In this document: positions 24,447 through 31,838 of the stretch, in pieces
Layout: each line of letters opens with the position of its first letter
How positions within the stretch are numbered: the stretch's first letter is position 1
Assembly (NCBI GenBank): GCA_014728175.1
Contig: WJMA01000060.1
Span: 1-35,491 of the forward strand
Length of the DNA stretch: 35,491 bases
Origin: Candidatus Fermentibacterota bacterium
GTDB taxonomy: Bacteria; Fermentibacterota; Fermentibacteria; Fermentibacterales; JCC-6
Reading direction: 5' to 3'
The notes under the pieces: generated by a model
The model's database searches: none
Told to the model about the DNA's origin: nothing
Seen by the model: only the letters and a program-made list of their open reading frames with translations
Made by a program: the position numbers and the translations under genes

Positions 24447-25219
24447 AGCTTCCTATCTCCCGCCTTTCCGGTGATCTCGGAGGATTCGTACCTGACCTCG
24501 AGCAGGGTAAGACCCTTGGCCGGAAGTGCGGGCCCGGCAAGGCTCCTGTCGCCGGATTGCAGGATCCTGGCCATGTCCTCCGGTTCCAGCCTGCCCCTGC
24601 CCACCTGCATAAGGGTACCCGCCCATATCCGCACCATGCCCCGAAGGAACCTGTTAGCGGAAATGACCAGGGTCCAACCCCCGGAGTACTCATCCATCCA
24701 CGCGCCCGTGACCTCCACGGTCCAGTCCTGGTTGGAGCTTCCCTCCTTGGCCATGCCCCGCCAGTCCGCCATTCCCAGGCTTAGTTTCGCCGCCTCCCTC
24801 ATGGCAGGGCTTACCAGGGAATCCTCCATGGTGCACGCGTATCGGTACTGGAGGGGGCTCTTCGCCTTTAGCATGCGGTAAACGTAGGTTCTGGATATGG
24901 CCGAGAACCGGGCGTGAAAATTCGTGGGGGCGATCTCGATGGAATGGACCGAGACGTCCTGGGGAAGGACCTCGTCCAGTCCCTCGACTATTCTCCTGCG
25001 TTCCCGGGGCGACACATCGACATGGGCGACCTGCCCCAGCGCATGGACCCCCCGATCAGTTCTTCCAGAGCCGTGCAGCCGGGGGCGCCTTCCCAAAAGC
25101 CTGGCCATGGCCGACTCTATCTCTCCCTGAACCGTTCTACCCTCGGCCTGGACCTGCCATCCGTAGAAGTCGGTTCCGTCGTAGCTGACCTTCATCCTTA
25201 GCCTGAGCTTCTCGCTCAT
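24443..25219 (-). CDS. truA: tRNA pseudouridine synthase A
   Basis: The 258-residue enzyme makes pseudouridine at positions 38-40 of tRNA anticodon arms. It has MKVSYDGTDFYGWQVQ near the start and the catalytic GRTDRGVHALGQVAH with Asp55, then FHARFSAISRTYVYR and FLRGMVRIWAGTL. ATG at 25219 is chosen over an upstream in-frame start at 25249 because it overlaps the preceding stop as ATGA and the added residues (MSSPGGNSAG) are not conserved. MurJ follows with a 4-base overlap. Confidence 0.96.
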   Translation of the reverse strand: MSEKLRLRMKVSYDGTDFYGWQVQAEGRTVQGEIESAMARLLGRRPRLHGSGRTDRGVHALGQVAHVDVSPRERRRIVEGLDEVLPQDVSVHSIEIAPTNFHARFSAISRTYVYRMLKAKSPLQYRYACTMEDSLVSPAMREAAKLSLGMADWRGMAKEGSSNQDWTVEVTGAWMDEYSGGWTLVISANRFLRGMVRIWAGTLMQVGRGRLEPEDMARILQSGDRSLAGPALPAKGLTLLEVRYESSEITGKAGDRKL

Positions 25220-25806
25220 ACCTGCACTATTCCCACCAGGAGAAGACACCAGGCCAGAATTGCCGTGGACTTGGGGAAAACGCCTACCGGATCCGCGGAG
25301 GGGTCGGGCTCATCCAGGGCACCCAAGGAAAGAGAGCCCAGGGCCTTCCGAATCGATTCCGCCATGCCCAGTCCCTCCCTACGCCCGGAAAGGTAGGTCT
25401 TCCTCGCCCTACCGATCCAGATTCCGGTCAGCTTGAGCACTGCCGCCAGCAATCCGAAGAGCCCGGAGGCGAGGGGTAGTCTTCTCGACGCCCTGCGCAG
25501 CAGGGGCACCATTCTCTCCGTTCCGGTCTCCGCCGCCAGGTAACTCCCGCTGCACAGAGCGGCGATCCACCTGGTGGCCTGGAGGGACAGCGATTCGTTT
25601 CCCCGGGCCAGACCAAGCACCATCAACGCGGCCGGAGCCAGCATCATGAGTAGGGTCCGTCCGATCCAGGAGCCGCCCAATCTGACCGAGCCGCTGAAGG
25701 CGAAGATCAGGTAGACGAAAAGTAGCTGGGGTACGACCATAAACGCCGCGGCCGATCCTCCGACCGTACCGGCCAGTAGAAGAAGGGCCGTGGCGGAATC
25801 ATTCAT
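25216..25806 (-). CDS. Membrane protein, possibly EcfT/CbiQ-like
   Basis: The 196-residue protein has several hydrophobic stretches: LLLLAGTVGGSAAAFMVVPQ and LLFVYLIFAFSG, TLLMMLAPAALMVLGLA, LFGLLAAVLKLTGIWI, and a C-terminal LAWCLLLVGIVQV. Between them are basic loops (RMVPLLRRASRRLPLASG; RARKTYLSGRREGLGMAESI). Position just before truA recalls ecfT in other bacteria, and the loop with arginines is reminiscent of its coupling helices. But it is shorter than EcfT and no ATPase genes are near, so I leave the function open. It overlaps the RluD-type gene by 8 bases. Confidence 0.75.
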   Translation of the reverse strand: MNDSATALLLLAGTVGGSAAAFMVVPQLLFVYLIFAFSGSVRLGGSWIGRTLLMMLAPAALMVLGLARGNESLSLQATRWIAALCSGSYLAAETGTERMVPLLRRASRRLPLASGLFGLLAAVLKLTGIWIGRARKTYLSGRREGLGMAESIRKALGSLSLGALDEPDPSADPVGVFPKSTAILAWCLLLVGIVQV

Positions 25807-26773
25807 TCATGTCCTCCAGCAGCCTTTTCTCGACCAGTCTGAACTCCAACGGGGGGGCGGAATGGAACTCCATGCTCTCCTCGGTAACCGGATGGATGAA
25901 CCCCAGGGTCTCGGCGTGCAGCATCTGATGACGGGCCAGTCTCAGCACGTCGGAAACCAGGGCCCGGTTGCGGGCGGTGGAAGGGATGCCGGTGGGTCGA
26001 TGTCCGCCGTACCTCCAGTCGGCTATAAGCGGACAGTCGCTGTGAGCCATGTGTACCCTTATCTGATGGGTGCGGCCGGTCTCCAGCCTGCAGGCGATCT
26101 TACTGGCCAGGCGGTATTTCTCCAGGATTCTGTAGTTGGTGACGGCCCTCTTCCCGCCGCCCACCACACCCATGCGCTTGCGATGGTACGGATCCCTTCC
26201 GATGGGCTGGTCCACCCTCCCGTCGGCAGGGTGGGGATGTCCCCAGACCAGGGCCAGGTATCTCCTCTTGACCGTTCTCCGGGCCAGTTGAAAAGAGAGC
26301 TCTCTGTGGGTGGAGTCGTCCTTTGCCACCATCATCAGGCCGGTGGTATCCTTGTCCAACCTGTGAACTATGCCCGGCCTGATCTCCCCCCCTATTCCCG
26401 AGAGCTTCTCGCAATGTGCGAGCAGGGCGTTCACCAGCGTCTCCGATCGGTGGGTGCCGGAGGGATGAACCACCAGTCCGGCGGGTTTGTTCAGAACGAC
26501 CAGGTACTCGTCCTCGTAGGAGATGTCCAAATCCATCTCCAGGGGGGCCAGATCGACCGGCCGGGGATCGGGTACCTCCAGACGGACCTCCTGCCCGCTC
26601 TTCACCCTGAACGCGGGCTTGCTGACCCTGGACGACTCCACGGTCACGTGCCCGTTGCTGATGAGCGCACTGAGATAGCTGCGGCTGTGGGAGACAGCCT
26701 CCTGCATAACCAGGAAGCTGTCCAGCCTCATTCCCTCGCTCTCGTCGTCTACGTCGAAGAGGTACTCTTCCAA
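25799..26773 (-). CDS. rluD: RluA-family pseudouridine synthase (RluD-type)
   Basis: The 324-residue protein has an N-terminal S4 RNA-binding domain (MRLDSFLVMQEAVSHSRSYL; GHVTVE) and a catalytic domain with LNKPAGLVVHPSG and GIVHRLDKDTTGLMMVA (catalytic Asp140). CRLETGRTHQIRVHM and LIADWRYGG complete the family pattern. The S4 plus catalytic layout is that of RluD, which modifies helix 69 of 23S rRNA, but other RluA-type enzymes share it. It follows the parvulin gene by one base. Confidence 0.93.
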   Translation of the reverse strand: MEEYLFDVDDESEGMRLDSFLVMQEAVSHSRSYLSALISNGHVTVESSRVSKPAFRVKSGQEVRLEVPDPRPVDLAPLEMDLDISYEDEYLVVLNKPAGLVVHPSGTHRSETLVNALLAHCEKLSGIGGEIRPGIVHRLDKDTTGLMMVAKDDSTHRELSFQLARRTVKRRYLALVWGHPHPADGRVDQPIGRDPYHRKRMGVVGGGKRAVTNYRILEKYRLASKIACRLETGRTHQIRVHMAHSDCPLIADWRYGGHRPTGIPSTARNRALVSDVLRLARHQMLHAETLGFIHPVTEESMEFHSAPPLEFRLVEKRLLEDMNE

Positions 26774-26774
26774 T

Positions 26775-27239
26775 CTACCTCGTGCGCTTGATCAGGTGGA
26801 AGCCGAAAGGGGTCTCTATTATGGAGGACATATCTCCCGGTTCCAGAGCAAAGGCGGCGTCCTCGAACTCGGGGACCATCGCCCCCCTGCCGAAGCTGCC
26901 CAGGTTTCCTCCGGAGGCCCCGGAGGGGCAGTCGGAGTACTGTATGGCCGCTTCCTCGAAGGTCAGGCTGTCGTTGCGTATCGAGGCCTCTATCCGTTGC
27001 AGCAGCTCCGACGCCTCGGATCTGGAGCGGGTGGCGGTGGATCTCTCGGCTCCATCGTAGGCAACCAAGATATGGCTGGCGGTAACCGTGGCCGGTACGT
27101 CGGAGGTCGTAGACTGGGTCGTTTCCCCGGTGGGGGTGGTCTCCACCGTCTGGGCGGGTTCCTCGGCGGGCTCGTCCCCACCGCAGGACAAAGCGATGAA
27201 AGCAATAAGTATTACGAAGTAGCGTAGGGGCTTGTACAT
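26775..27239 (-). CDS. Parvulin-type peptidyl-prolyl isomerase lipoprotein
   Basis: The 154-residue protein has a lipobox ALSC (Cys19), a Thr/Glu/Pro-rich linker (residues 22-50), and one parvulin domain: TASHILVAYDGAERSTATRS, FEEAAIQYSDCPSGASGG, GNLGSFGRGAMVPEFEDAAF and the ending TPFGFHLIKRTR. It should speed prolyl isomerisation of proteins folding in the periplasm. It lacks the SurA/PrsA chaperone domain. It is first in the operon to rluD, the membrane protein, truA and murJ. Confidence 0.93.
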   Translation of the reverse strand: MYKPLRYFVILIAFIALSCGGDEPAEEPAQTVETTPTGETTQSTTSDVPATVTASHILVAYDGAERSTATRSRSEASELLQRIEASIRNDSLTFEEAAIQYSDCPSGASGGNLGSFGRGAMVPEFEDAAFALEPGDMSSIIETPFGFHLIKRTR

Positions 27240-27289
27240 CTGGTTCTCCTCTCCAGCTGGATTCGGGTACCCAACGTTCTTGTCGAGTA

Positions 27290-27318
27290 GAACTACAGCC
27301 TGGCCCGAGTTTGGTCAA
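27290..27318 (-). promoter_or_regulatory. Candidate promoter of the parvulin-murJ operon
   Basis: TTGACC (27313-27318), 17-base spacer, TAGTTC (27290-27295) on the minus strand, in the 195-base divergent gap. The -35 is strong and the -10 weak. Confidence 0.4.
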
Positions 27319-27334
27319 CTGCAGCCGGGTACGC

Positions 27335-27362
27335 TTGACATCGAACCTCCACCGGCTAACCA
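27335..27362 (+). promoter_or_regulatory. Candidate promoter of the aminotransferase gene
   Basis: Consensus TTGACA (27335-27340), 16-base spacer, TAACCA (27357-27362). It lies 73 bases or more before the start chosen for the aminotransferase and faces away from the parvulin promoter. Confidence 0.4.
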
Positions 27363-27434
27363 TTGAAAGTTGGATAGAGCACTTGCCAATCCGTCGTGTA
27401 CCTCCGTACGGATGCAACGAGAGGAGGCCCTGCC

Positions 27435-28640
27435 GTGGACAGGGACAAGATTTTTTCCTCCCGGGCGAGAGGAATGAAGAGATCCGTCATCCGGGAGCTT
27501 CTGAAGCTCACCGCAAACCCCGAGGTGATCTCTTTCGCAGGTGGCCTGCCGGCCGCGGAGACCTTCCCGGTGAAGGAAGTCCGCAGCGCTGCGAAGGTGG
27601 TGTTGAAAGAGGAGCCTGACACCGCCCTGCAATACTGCCCCACAGAGGGCGACTCCAGGCTTCGCAAAGACCTTGCCGAGCTGATGAGCAAGGACGGTAT
27701 AGACGCGCATTGGGAGCAGGTTTTGATCACCACCGCCTCCCAACAAGGTCTCGATCTGATGGCCAAGGTCTTCCTGGATCCCGGAGATACCTGTGTGGTT
27801 GGGCTGCCCACGTACCTGGGCGCGCTGCAGGCCTTCAGGAACTACGAGGCCAAGTCCATCGGGGTCGAGCTAGATCATCACGGGATGATCCCCGAGAAGC
27901 TCCGAGCCACCCTGGATCGCCTGGAGGGGGAGGGAAGAAGGCCCAAGTTCATATACCTGGTCCCCGACTTCCACAATCCCGCCGGGGTAACCATTCCCCG
28001 CAGCAGGCGGGAGAAGATCATCGAGATGGCCCAGGAGCGGGATTACCTGATAATCGAGGATACCCCTTATCGCCAGCTTAGGTACACGGGCGAGCACGAG
28101 CCAACCTTCCAGAGCCTGGCCCCGGACCGTGTACTGTCGTTGTACACGTTCTCCAAGATCCTCCTTCCCGGTTTCAGGCTGGGTTGGTCCTACGGGCCTG
28201 AATGGGTGATATCCAAGATGGTCATGGCCAAGCAGGCGGTGGATCTCTGCACCCCGGCCTTCAACCAGGCAATCACCCACAGAATTCTTGCCTCGGGCGC
28301 CCTGGAGAAAGGCATAAGGAAAAACATCAAGCTCTACGGAGGCCGAGGCGAGCTCATGCTGCAGCGGCTGGACGAAGAGCTGGGAGACCTGGAGGGCGTG
28401 GATTGGACCAAGCCGGAGGGAGGTCTCTTCCTTTGGCTCACTCTGCCCGAAGGTATGAGCACGGACGACCTCTTCCAGAAGGCCATCGACGAGAAGGTGG
28501 CCTACGTTCCGGGCAGCGCCTTCTACCCGGAGGGAGAGAACGACCGCAGTATGAGGTTGAACTTCAGCTACGCCAACGACGAGCAGATAACGGAGGGCGT
28601 TAAGAGGCTGGGAAACCTGGTCAAGAAGATGATGCCCTGA
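27435..28640 (+). CDS. PLP-dependent aminotransferase (2-aminoadipate/aromatic type)
   Basis: The 401-residue fold-type I enzyme has FAGGLPAAETFPV near the start, the PLP-phosphate segment ITTASQQGLDLM, Asp209 in IIEDTPYRQLRY and the Schiff-base Lys241 in YTFSKILLPGFRLGW. The FSGGLP-type start and the lack of a GntR domain match LysN / 2-aminoadipate transaminase and related broad-range enzymes; substrate cannot be fixed from sequence. GTG at 27435 has GAGGAGG about seven bases before it; the longer start at 27396 has no ribosome site. Monocistronic, with a terminator just downstream. Confidence 0.92.
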   Translation: MDRDKIFSSRARGMKRSVIRELLKLTANPEVISFAGGLPAAETFPVKEVRSAAKVVLKEEPDTALQYCPTEGDSRLRKDLAELMSKDGIDAHWEQVLITTASQQGLDLMAKVFLDPGDTCVVGLPTYLGALQAFRNYEAKSIGVELDHHGMIPEKLRATLDRLEGEGRRPKFIYLVPDFHNPAGVTIPRSRREKIIEMAQERDYLIIEDTPYRQLRYTGEHEPTFQSLAPDRVLSLYTFSKILLPGFRLGWSYGPEWVISKMVMAKQAVDLCTPAFNQAITHRILASGALEKGIRKNIKLYGGRGELMLQRLDEELGDLEGVDWTKPEGGLFLWLTLPEGMSTDDLFQKAIDEKVAYVPGSAFYPEGENDRSMRLNFSYANDEQITEGVKRLGNLVKKMMP

Positions 28641-28665
28641 GAGACTCGCGCTCGGTACCAGACCG

Positions 28666-28697
28666 AAGGAGGCACCGCCGGCGGTGCCTCCTTTTTC
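28666..28697 (+). terminator. Rho-independent terminator of the aminotransferase gene
   Basis: A perfect 14-base inverted repeat (aaggaggcaccgcc / ggcggtgcctcctt) ends in a T-run, 26 bases after the stop codon. The minus strand lacks a T-run, so it works one way. Confidence 0.92.
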
Positions 28698-28802
28698 CAT
28701 TTAGTATCTGGCCGGCGCCCACCTCCAGCTTCTCCATCCGGTAATCTATGGATATCACCGCGCCCGTTGGGCTTTGTAATTCAACTAATACAAGGTTGTA
28801 TA

Positions 28803-28830
28803 TTGACATTTCTTAATAATTCTTTATAGT
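28803..28830 (+). promoter_or_regulatory. Strong sigma-70-type promoter of the DUF2089 cassette
   Basis: TTGACA (28803-28808), 16-base spacer, TATAGT (28825-28830) in an AT-rich stretch that stands out from the GC-rich window. The leader would be about 20 bases with GGAGG at 28845-28849. It follows the upstream terminator, so the cassette is an independent transcription unit. Confidence 0.8.
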
Positions 28831-28855
28831 TCTTTTAGAATAATGGAGGTTGGAT

Positions 28856-29203
28856 ATGGATATTGGTGATGTCAGGTGCCCGGAATGCAGGGAGCCGTTG
28901 AACCCCGAGACCTGCAAGTGTGGTAAATGCGGCACCAGGATAACCGGCGAGTTCACCCTCTCCCCCCTGGCCAAGCTCTGCACAACCGACCAGGCTCTGG
29001 TTATCGCCTTTCTGAGGAGCTTCGGGTCCATAAAGAAGCTTCAGGAAGCACTGGGAGTAAGCTATCCCACGGCACGCTCCAGGATAGAGCGGATCGTGTT
29101 GAGGCTGGACGAGTTCATGCAGGGTCCCTCCAAGAGAAACGAGATACTGGAGCAACTCGACAATGGGACCATAAGCTTCGACGAAGCAGTGGAGAGACTG
29201 TAG
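28856..29203 (+). CDS. DUF2089 protein: zinc ribbon plus helix-turn-helix
   Basis: The 115-residue protein opens with a zinc ribbon (CPECREPL, Cys8/11, and CKCGKCG, Cys20-25), then a helix-turn-helix resembling sigma region 4: LCTTDQALVIAFLRSFGSIK and ALGVSYPTARSRIERIVLRL. The last 22 residues, EILEQLDNGTISFDEAVERL, form a helical SHOCT-like hairpin also found at the start of the third protein of the cassette. It is likely a DNA-binding regulator, perhaps of its own operon. ATG at 28856 has better ribosome-site spacing than TTG at 28850. Confidence 0.92.
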   Translation: MDIGDVRCPECREPLNPETCKCGKCGTRITGEFTLSPLAKLCTTDQALVIAFLRSFGSIKKLQEALGVSYPTARSRIERIVLRLDEFMQGPSKRNEILEQLDNGTISFDEAVERL

Positions 29204-29205
29204 GC

Positions 29206-29460
29206 ATGCCCGCTTTTCTGCTCATTCTCAGAAAGGGTCGTCTGGTCATCCCTCTGCCCTATTTCCTGCTGTGGGGGCTGCTGCTTCCCCTCCTCCCGCT
29301 TTTGATATTGGCGGGCATGCTGGGAAAAGCGTTCTCCGAGCGCATCGAGTTCAGGATGATTACCAGAAGCGACCTCCTGTTAAGGCTACTGGTGTGCGTT
29401 CACGGACTGAAGGTAAGGGTGGGCGAAGGCCGCAGGCAGCTGTGTATGAGCTTCTTGTGA
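29206..29460 (+). CDS. Small membrane protein of the DUF2089 cassette
   Basis: The 84-residue protein starts two bases after the DUF2089 stop. It has one or two hydrophobic helices (LPYFLLWGLLLPLLPLLILA) followed by a charged segment (SERIEFRMITRSDLLLRLLV) and a basic end (VRVGEGRRQLCMSFL). I do not recognise a family. Its place between a regulator and a SHOCT-like protein suggests a membrane sensor or anchor, which is inference. A longer upstream reading in this frame overlaps the DUF2089 gene and is not used. Confidence 0.75.
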   Translation: MPAFLLILRKGRLVIPLPYFLLWGLLLPLLPLLILAGMLGKAFSERIEFRMITRSDLLLRLLVCVHGLKVRVGEGRRQLCMSFL

Positions 29461-29486
29461 AAAGCCCCATTCGAAGGGAGCAAAAA

Positions 29487-29906
29487 ATGGAAGAGTCGAG
29501 AAAGAAGATCCTGGAGATGCTGGCGGAGGGCAAGGTTACCGTCGAAGAGGCCGCCGTCCTTTTGGAGAAGGTCGCATCCGGAGACGACACCCCCTCGGCG
29601 GAGCCTCCGTCCCCTCCCGAGCCTCCGGAACCCGGTGGGAAGAAGAAGCCCCGCTATCTGAGGGTTCTGGTGGAATCCGCCGATGGCGACAATGTTAACG
29701 TGAGGGTCCCGTTGAGCCTCATTAAGACTGGCATCAAGCTGAAGGCGTTAATACCGGCCGGAGCCGCCGACGCGGTAAGCGAGAAGGGCTTCGATCTGTC
29801 CCGGCTGACCGAGCTGGACGAGGATGAGCTGGTCCGCGCCCTGTCGGAGATAGAGGTGGACGTGGACAGCGCAAACGGTGATACCGTCAGGATATTCACG
29901 GAGTAA
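29487..29906 (+). CDS. SHOCT-like domain protein
   Basis: The 139-residue protein starts with MEESRKKILEMLAEGKVTVE and EAAVLLEKV, a short helical hairpin like the N-terminus of YvlB-type proteins and like the C-terminus of the DUF2089 protein. A Pro-rich linker (SAEPPSPPEPPEPGG) leads to an alpha/beta domain of about 85 residues (YLRVLVESADGDNVNVRVPL; DSANGDTVRIFTE). GAAGGGAG precedes the ATG. No signal peptide is visible, so it is cytosolic. It may bind the other cassette proteins through the shared hairpin. Confidence 0.85.
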   Translation: MEESRKKILEMLAEGKVTVEEAAVLLEKVASGDDTPSAEPPSPPEPPEPGGKKKPRYLRVLVESADGDNVNVRVPLSLIKTGIKLKALIPAGAADAVSEKGFDLSRLTELDEDELVRALSEIEVDVDSANGDTVRIFTE

Positions 29907-29935
29907 CGCTCCGGCCGATCGATCGGAGTAGATGG

Positions 29936-30925
29936 ATGAAGCTGGTCCTCGTTGGCCTGCCTGGTTGTGGAAGAACCACTCTGCTCAAGGCCCTGGCCGG
30001 TGACCCGGACCTGGATCCGGCAAAGCCGCTTACGGTCAAAGTGCCCGACCCCAGGCTGGATCGACTGGCGGAGCTTGCGGAGGTACGGAGAAAGGTAGCT
30101 ACCTCCATGGTCTTCGTGGACGTCCCCTCGCCCGCTTTTGAACCAAAACACATGACCCGGATGCAGGACGCTTCCGCCATAGTCCTGGTCCTGGACAACT
30201 ATGCCCGGGGCAACCTGGAGAGAGACTTCCTGTCGGCCGAGGGGGAACTGTGTCTGTCCGATTTATCCACGGTGGAGAACAGATCGAACAGGCTTATAAA
30301 GGAGGGTCGTAAGGGATGTCGGGAGCTGGAGCTGCTGGACCGGCTGCGGGACCACCTGGAGAAAGGGCTCCCGCTGCGCACGATGGACCTGACTCCTTCC
30401 GAGCTCTCCATGCTCCGCGGATACTCGTTCCTGAGCCAAAAGCCCATCCTGGTGGTAATCAACAGGGCGGACCGGCCCGTGGCCGACGAGGGCGCGCTGA
30501 TCGAGGTTGCCGACCGGCACCAAGCCTCGACGACAGCGGTGAACGCCGCCTTCGAGCTGGAGCTCTCCGAGCTTCCAGAGGAAGAGCATCAGGCGTTTCT
30601 CGGCTCCATGGGCTACCAGGGGTCGAGCCTCTCACGGCTGATAAGGCAGGCGTACGTATCGCTGGACCTGGTCACCTTCTTCACCATGAACCCCGAAGAG
30701 GTAAGGGCGTGGCCCCTGCCCAGGAACGCCACCGCCCTGGAGGCGGCCGGCAAGGTGCATTCCGACATGGCCAGGGGTTTCGTAAGGGCCGAGGTTGTAG
30801 GCTTCGAGAGGTTCGCGGATTGCCCGGACATGCCGGAGTTGCGGTCGCGGGGAGAGCTGCGTGTAGAGGGAAAGGACTACGTCATCCGGGACGGTGACAT
30901 CATCCAGGTAAGGTTCAGTGTCTGA
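29936..30925 (+). CDS. YchF-like protein with altered nucleotide motifs
   Basis: The 329-residue protein matches YchF/OLA1: an N-terminal P-loop domain, a short helical insertion, and a C-terminal TGS domain (about 243-329) with EEVRAWPLPRNATALEAAGK, GFVRAEVVGF and EGKDYVIRDGDIIQVRF. But Walker A reads GLPGCGRTT at 7-15, with Arg13 in place of the usual lysine, G3 reads DVPS (62-65) instead of DxAG, and the G4 site is NRAD (176-179) instead of NMxE. It is about 35 residues shorter than YchF. It is probably a paralogue with weak or lost hydrolysis but a kept ribosome-binding part. It converges with yihY, overlapping by 11 bases. Confidence 0.88.
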   Translation: MKLVLVGLPGCGRTTLLKALAGDPDLDPAKPLTVKVPDPRLDRLAELAEVRRKVATSMVFVDVPSPAFEPKHMTRMQDASAIVLVLDNYARGNLERDFLSAEGELCLSDLSTVENRSNRLIKEGRKGCRELELLDRLRDHLEKGLPLRTMDLTPSELSMLRGYSFLSQKPILVVINRADRPVADEGALIEVADRHQASTTAVNAAFELELSELPEEEHQAFLGSMGYQGSSLSRLIRQAYVSLDLVTFFTMNPEEVRAWPLPRNATALEAAGKVHSDMARGFVRAEVVGFERFADCPDMPELRSRGELRVEGKDYVIRDGDIIQVRFSV

Positions 30926-31838
30926 CTACCGGGCTTCCCACCGCCGACCGATCACGTTGGCGCCACTCGTGGCCCGCCTGGCTTATCTCGGCCGCTGCCA
31001 GGAATATGACGCACAACCAGTAGACCCATAGAAATGTTGCCATTATTCCGGCCAGGGACCCGTAGACGACTCCCCAATGAGGACGGGAGACCACCCAGGT
31101 GTACAACTCGGTTCCCAGAGCGCCCAGCATCCAGGTCAGGGCGGTGGCTGACAGGGCCTGCCTGACGCTGACCTTCCGGTTCGGGACCGCCCAGTAGAGA
31201 AGAAAAAGCAGAAGCACGGTGAATGACATGGCCAGAAGGTCCGCGCTGCCCTTTCCCAGTATGCCCCCCAGCACCGGCCAGCCGGCGACCAGACGGCCCA
31301 CCGCGGAGTCTGCCACCAGGTTGGCCAGGGTGGTGAACACGAACGCCAGAACGAAGCACAGGGTGACCAGGATGGAAAGCAACAGATCGAACATCTTGCC
31401 CCCGAAGGCGCCCCTGGGCCTGCTGGGCTGGAATATTCCGTGGAACGCCGTTCGGATATTCCCGAAGAGCCTGCTCACCAGAAGCATAAGAAGCAGAGCT
31501 CCCGCCACACCGGTCAGGCCCGACAGCCCATCCTCCAACAGCATGTTCTCCAGGTCCTGTCTCGCGGCCTGAGGAAGGAAGGGGTTGGCCTCGTCCAGCC
31601 AGCTCTCCAGACCCGCCCGCAGCTCCGAGCTGCTTTGGAGAGCCATCCCCCCCACGCTTACGATCAACAGGCACAGGGGAAGGGCGGTGACCAGGACGTT
31701 GAAAGCCAGAGACGAGGCGGAGAAGAATACCCTGTCCTTCCGCCATCGATGGTAGACACGGACGACTACGAAACGCAGCGCGGACCAGAACTTTTCCGGC
31801 CAGGTTCGGAAGGCCCACTTGCCGCCGGGGCGACCCAC
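30915..31838 (-). CDS. yihY: YihY/BrkB-family inner-membrane protein
   Basis: The 307-residue protein has about six membrane helices and the family pattern: FFSASSLAFNVLVTALPLCL near the start, LLMLLVSRLFGNIRTAFHGI and FQPSRPRGAFGGKMFDLLLS, and VVYGSLAGIMATFLWVYWL. UPF0761/YihY members were once called ribonuclease BN in error; their role in the envelope is not settled. Start is GTG overlapping the glmS stop by one base. The C-terminus overlaps the converging YchF-like gene. Confidence 0.93.
   Translation of the reverse strand: MGRPGGKWAFRTWPEKFWSALRFVVVRVYHRWRKDRVFFSASSLAFNVLVTALPLCLLIVSVGGMALQSSSELRAGLESWLDEANPFLPQAARQDLENMLLEDGLSGLTGVAGALLLMLLVSRLFGNIRTAFHGIFQPSRPRGAFGGKMFDLLLSILVTLCFVLAFVFTTLANLVADSAVGRLVAGWPVLGGILGKGSADLLAMSFTVLLLFLLYWAVPNRKVSVRQALSATALTWMLGALGTELYTWVVSRPHWGVVYGSLAGIMATFLWVYWLCVIFLAAAEISQAGHEWRQRDRSAVGSPVVRH

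Noticed and set aside
28927-29205. Upstream extension of the small membrane protein frame
   Set aside because: It overlaps the well-supported DUF2089 gene; the ATG at 29206 directly after that stop is the better start.
29915-29926. 12-base palindrome ccgatcgatcgg before the YchF-like gene
   Set aside because: It is a short repeat of a common GATC-containing word in a 29-base gap, with no terminator T-run.
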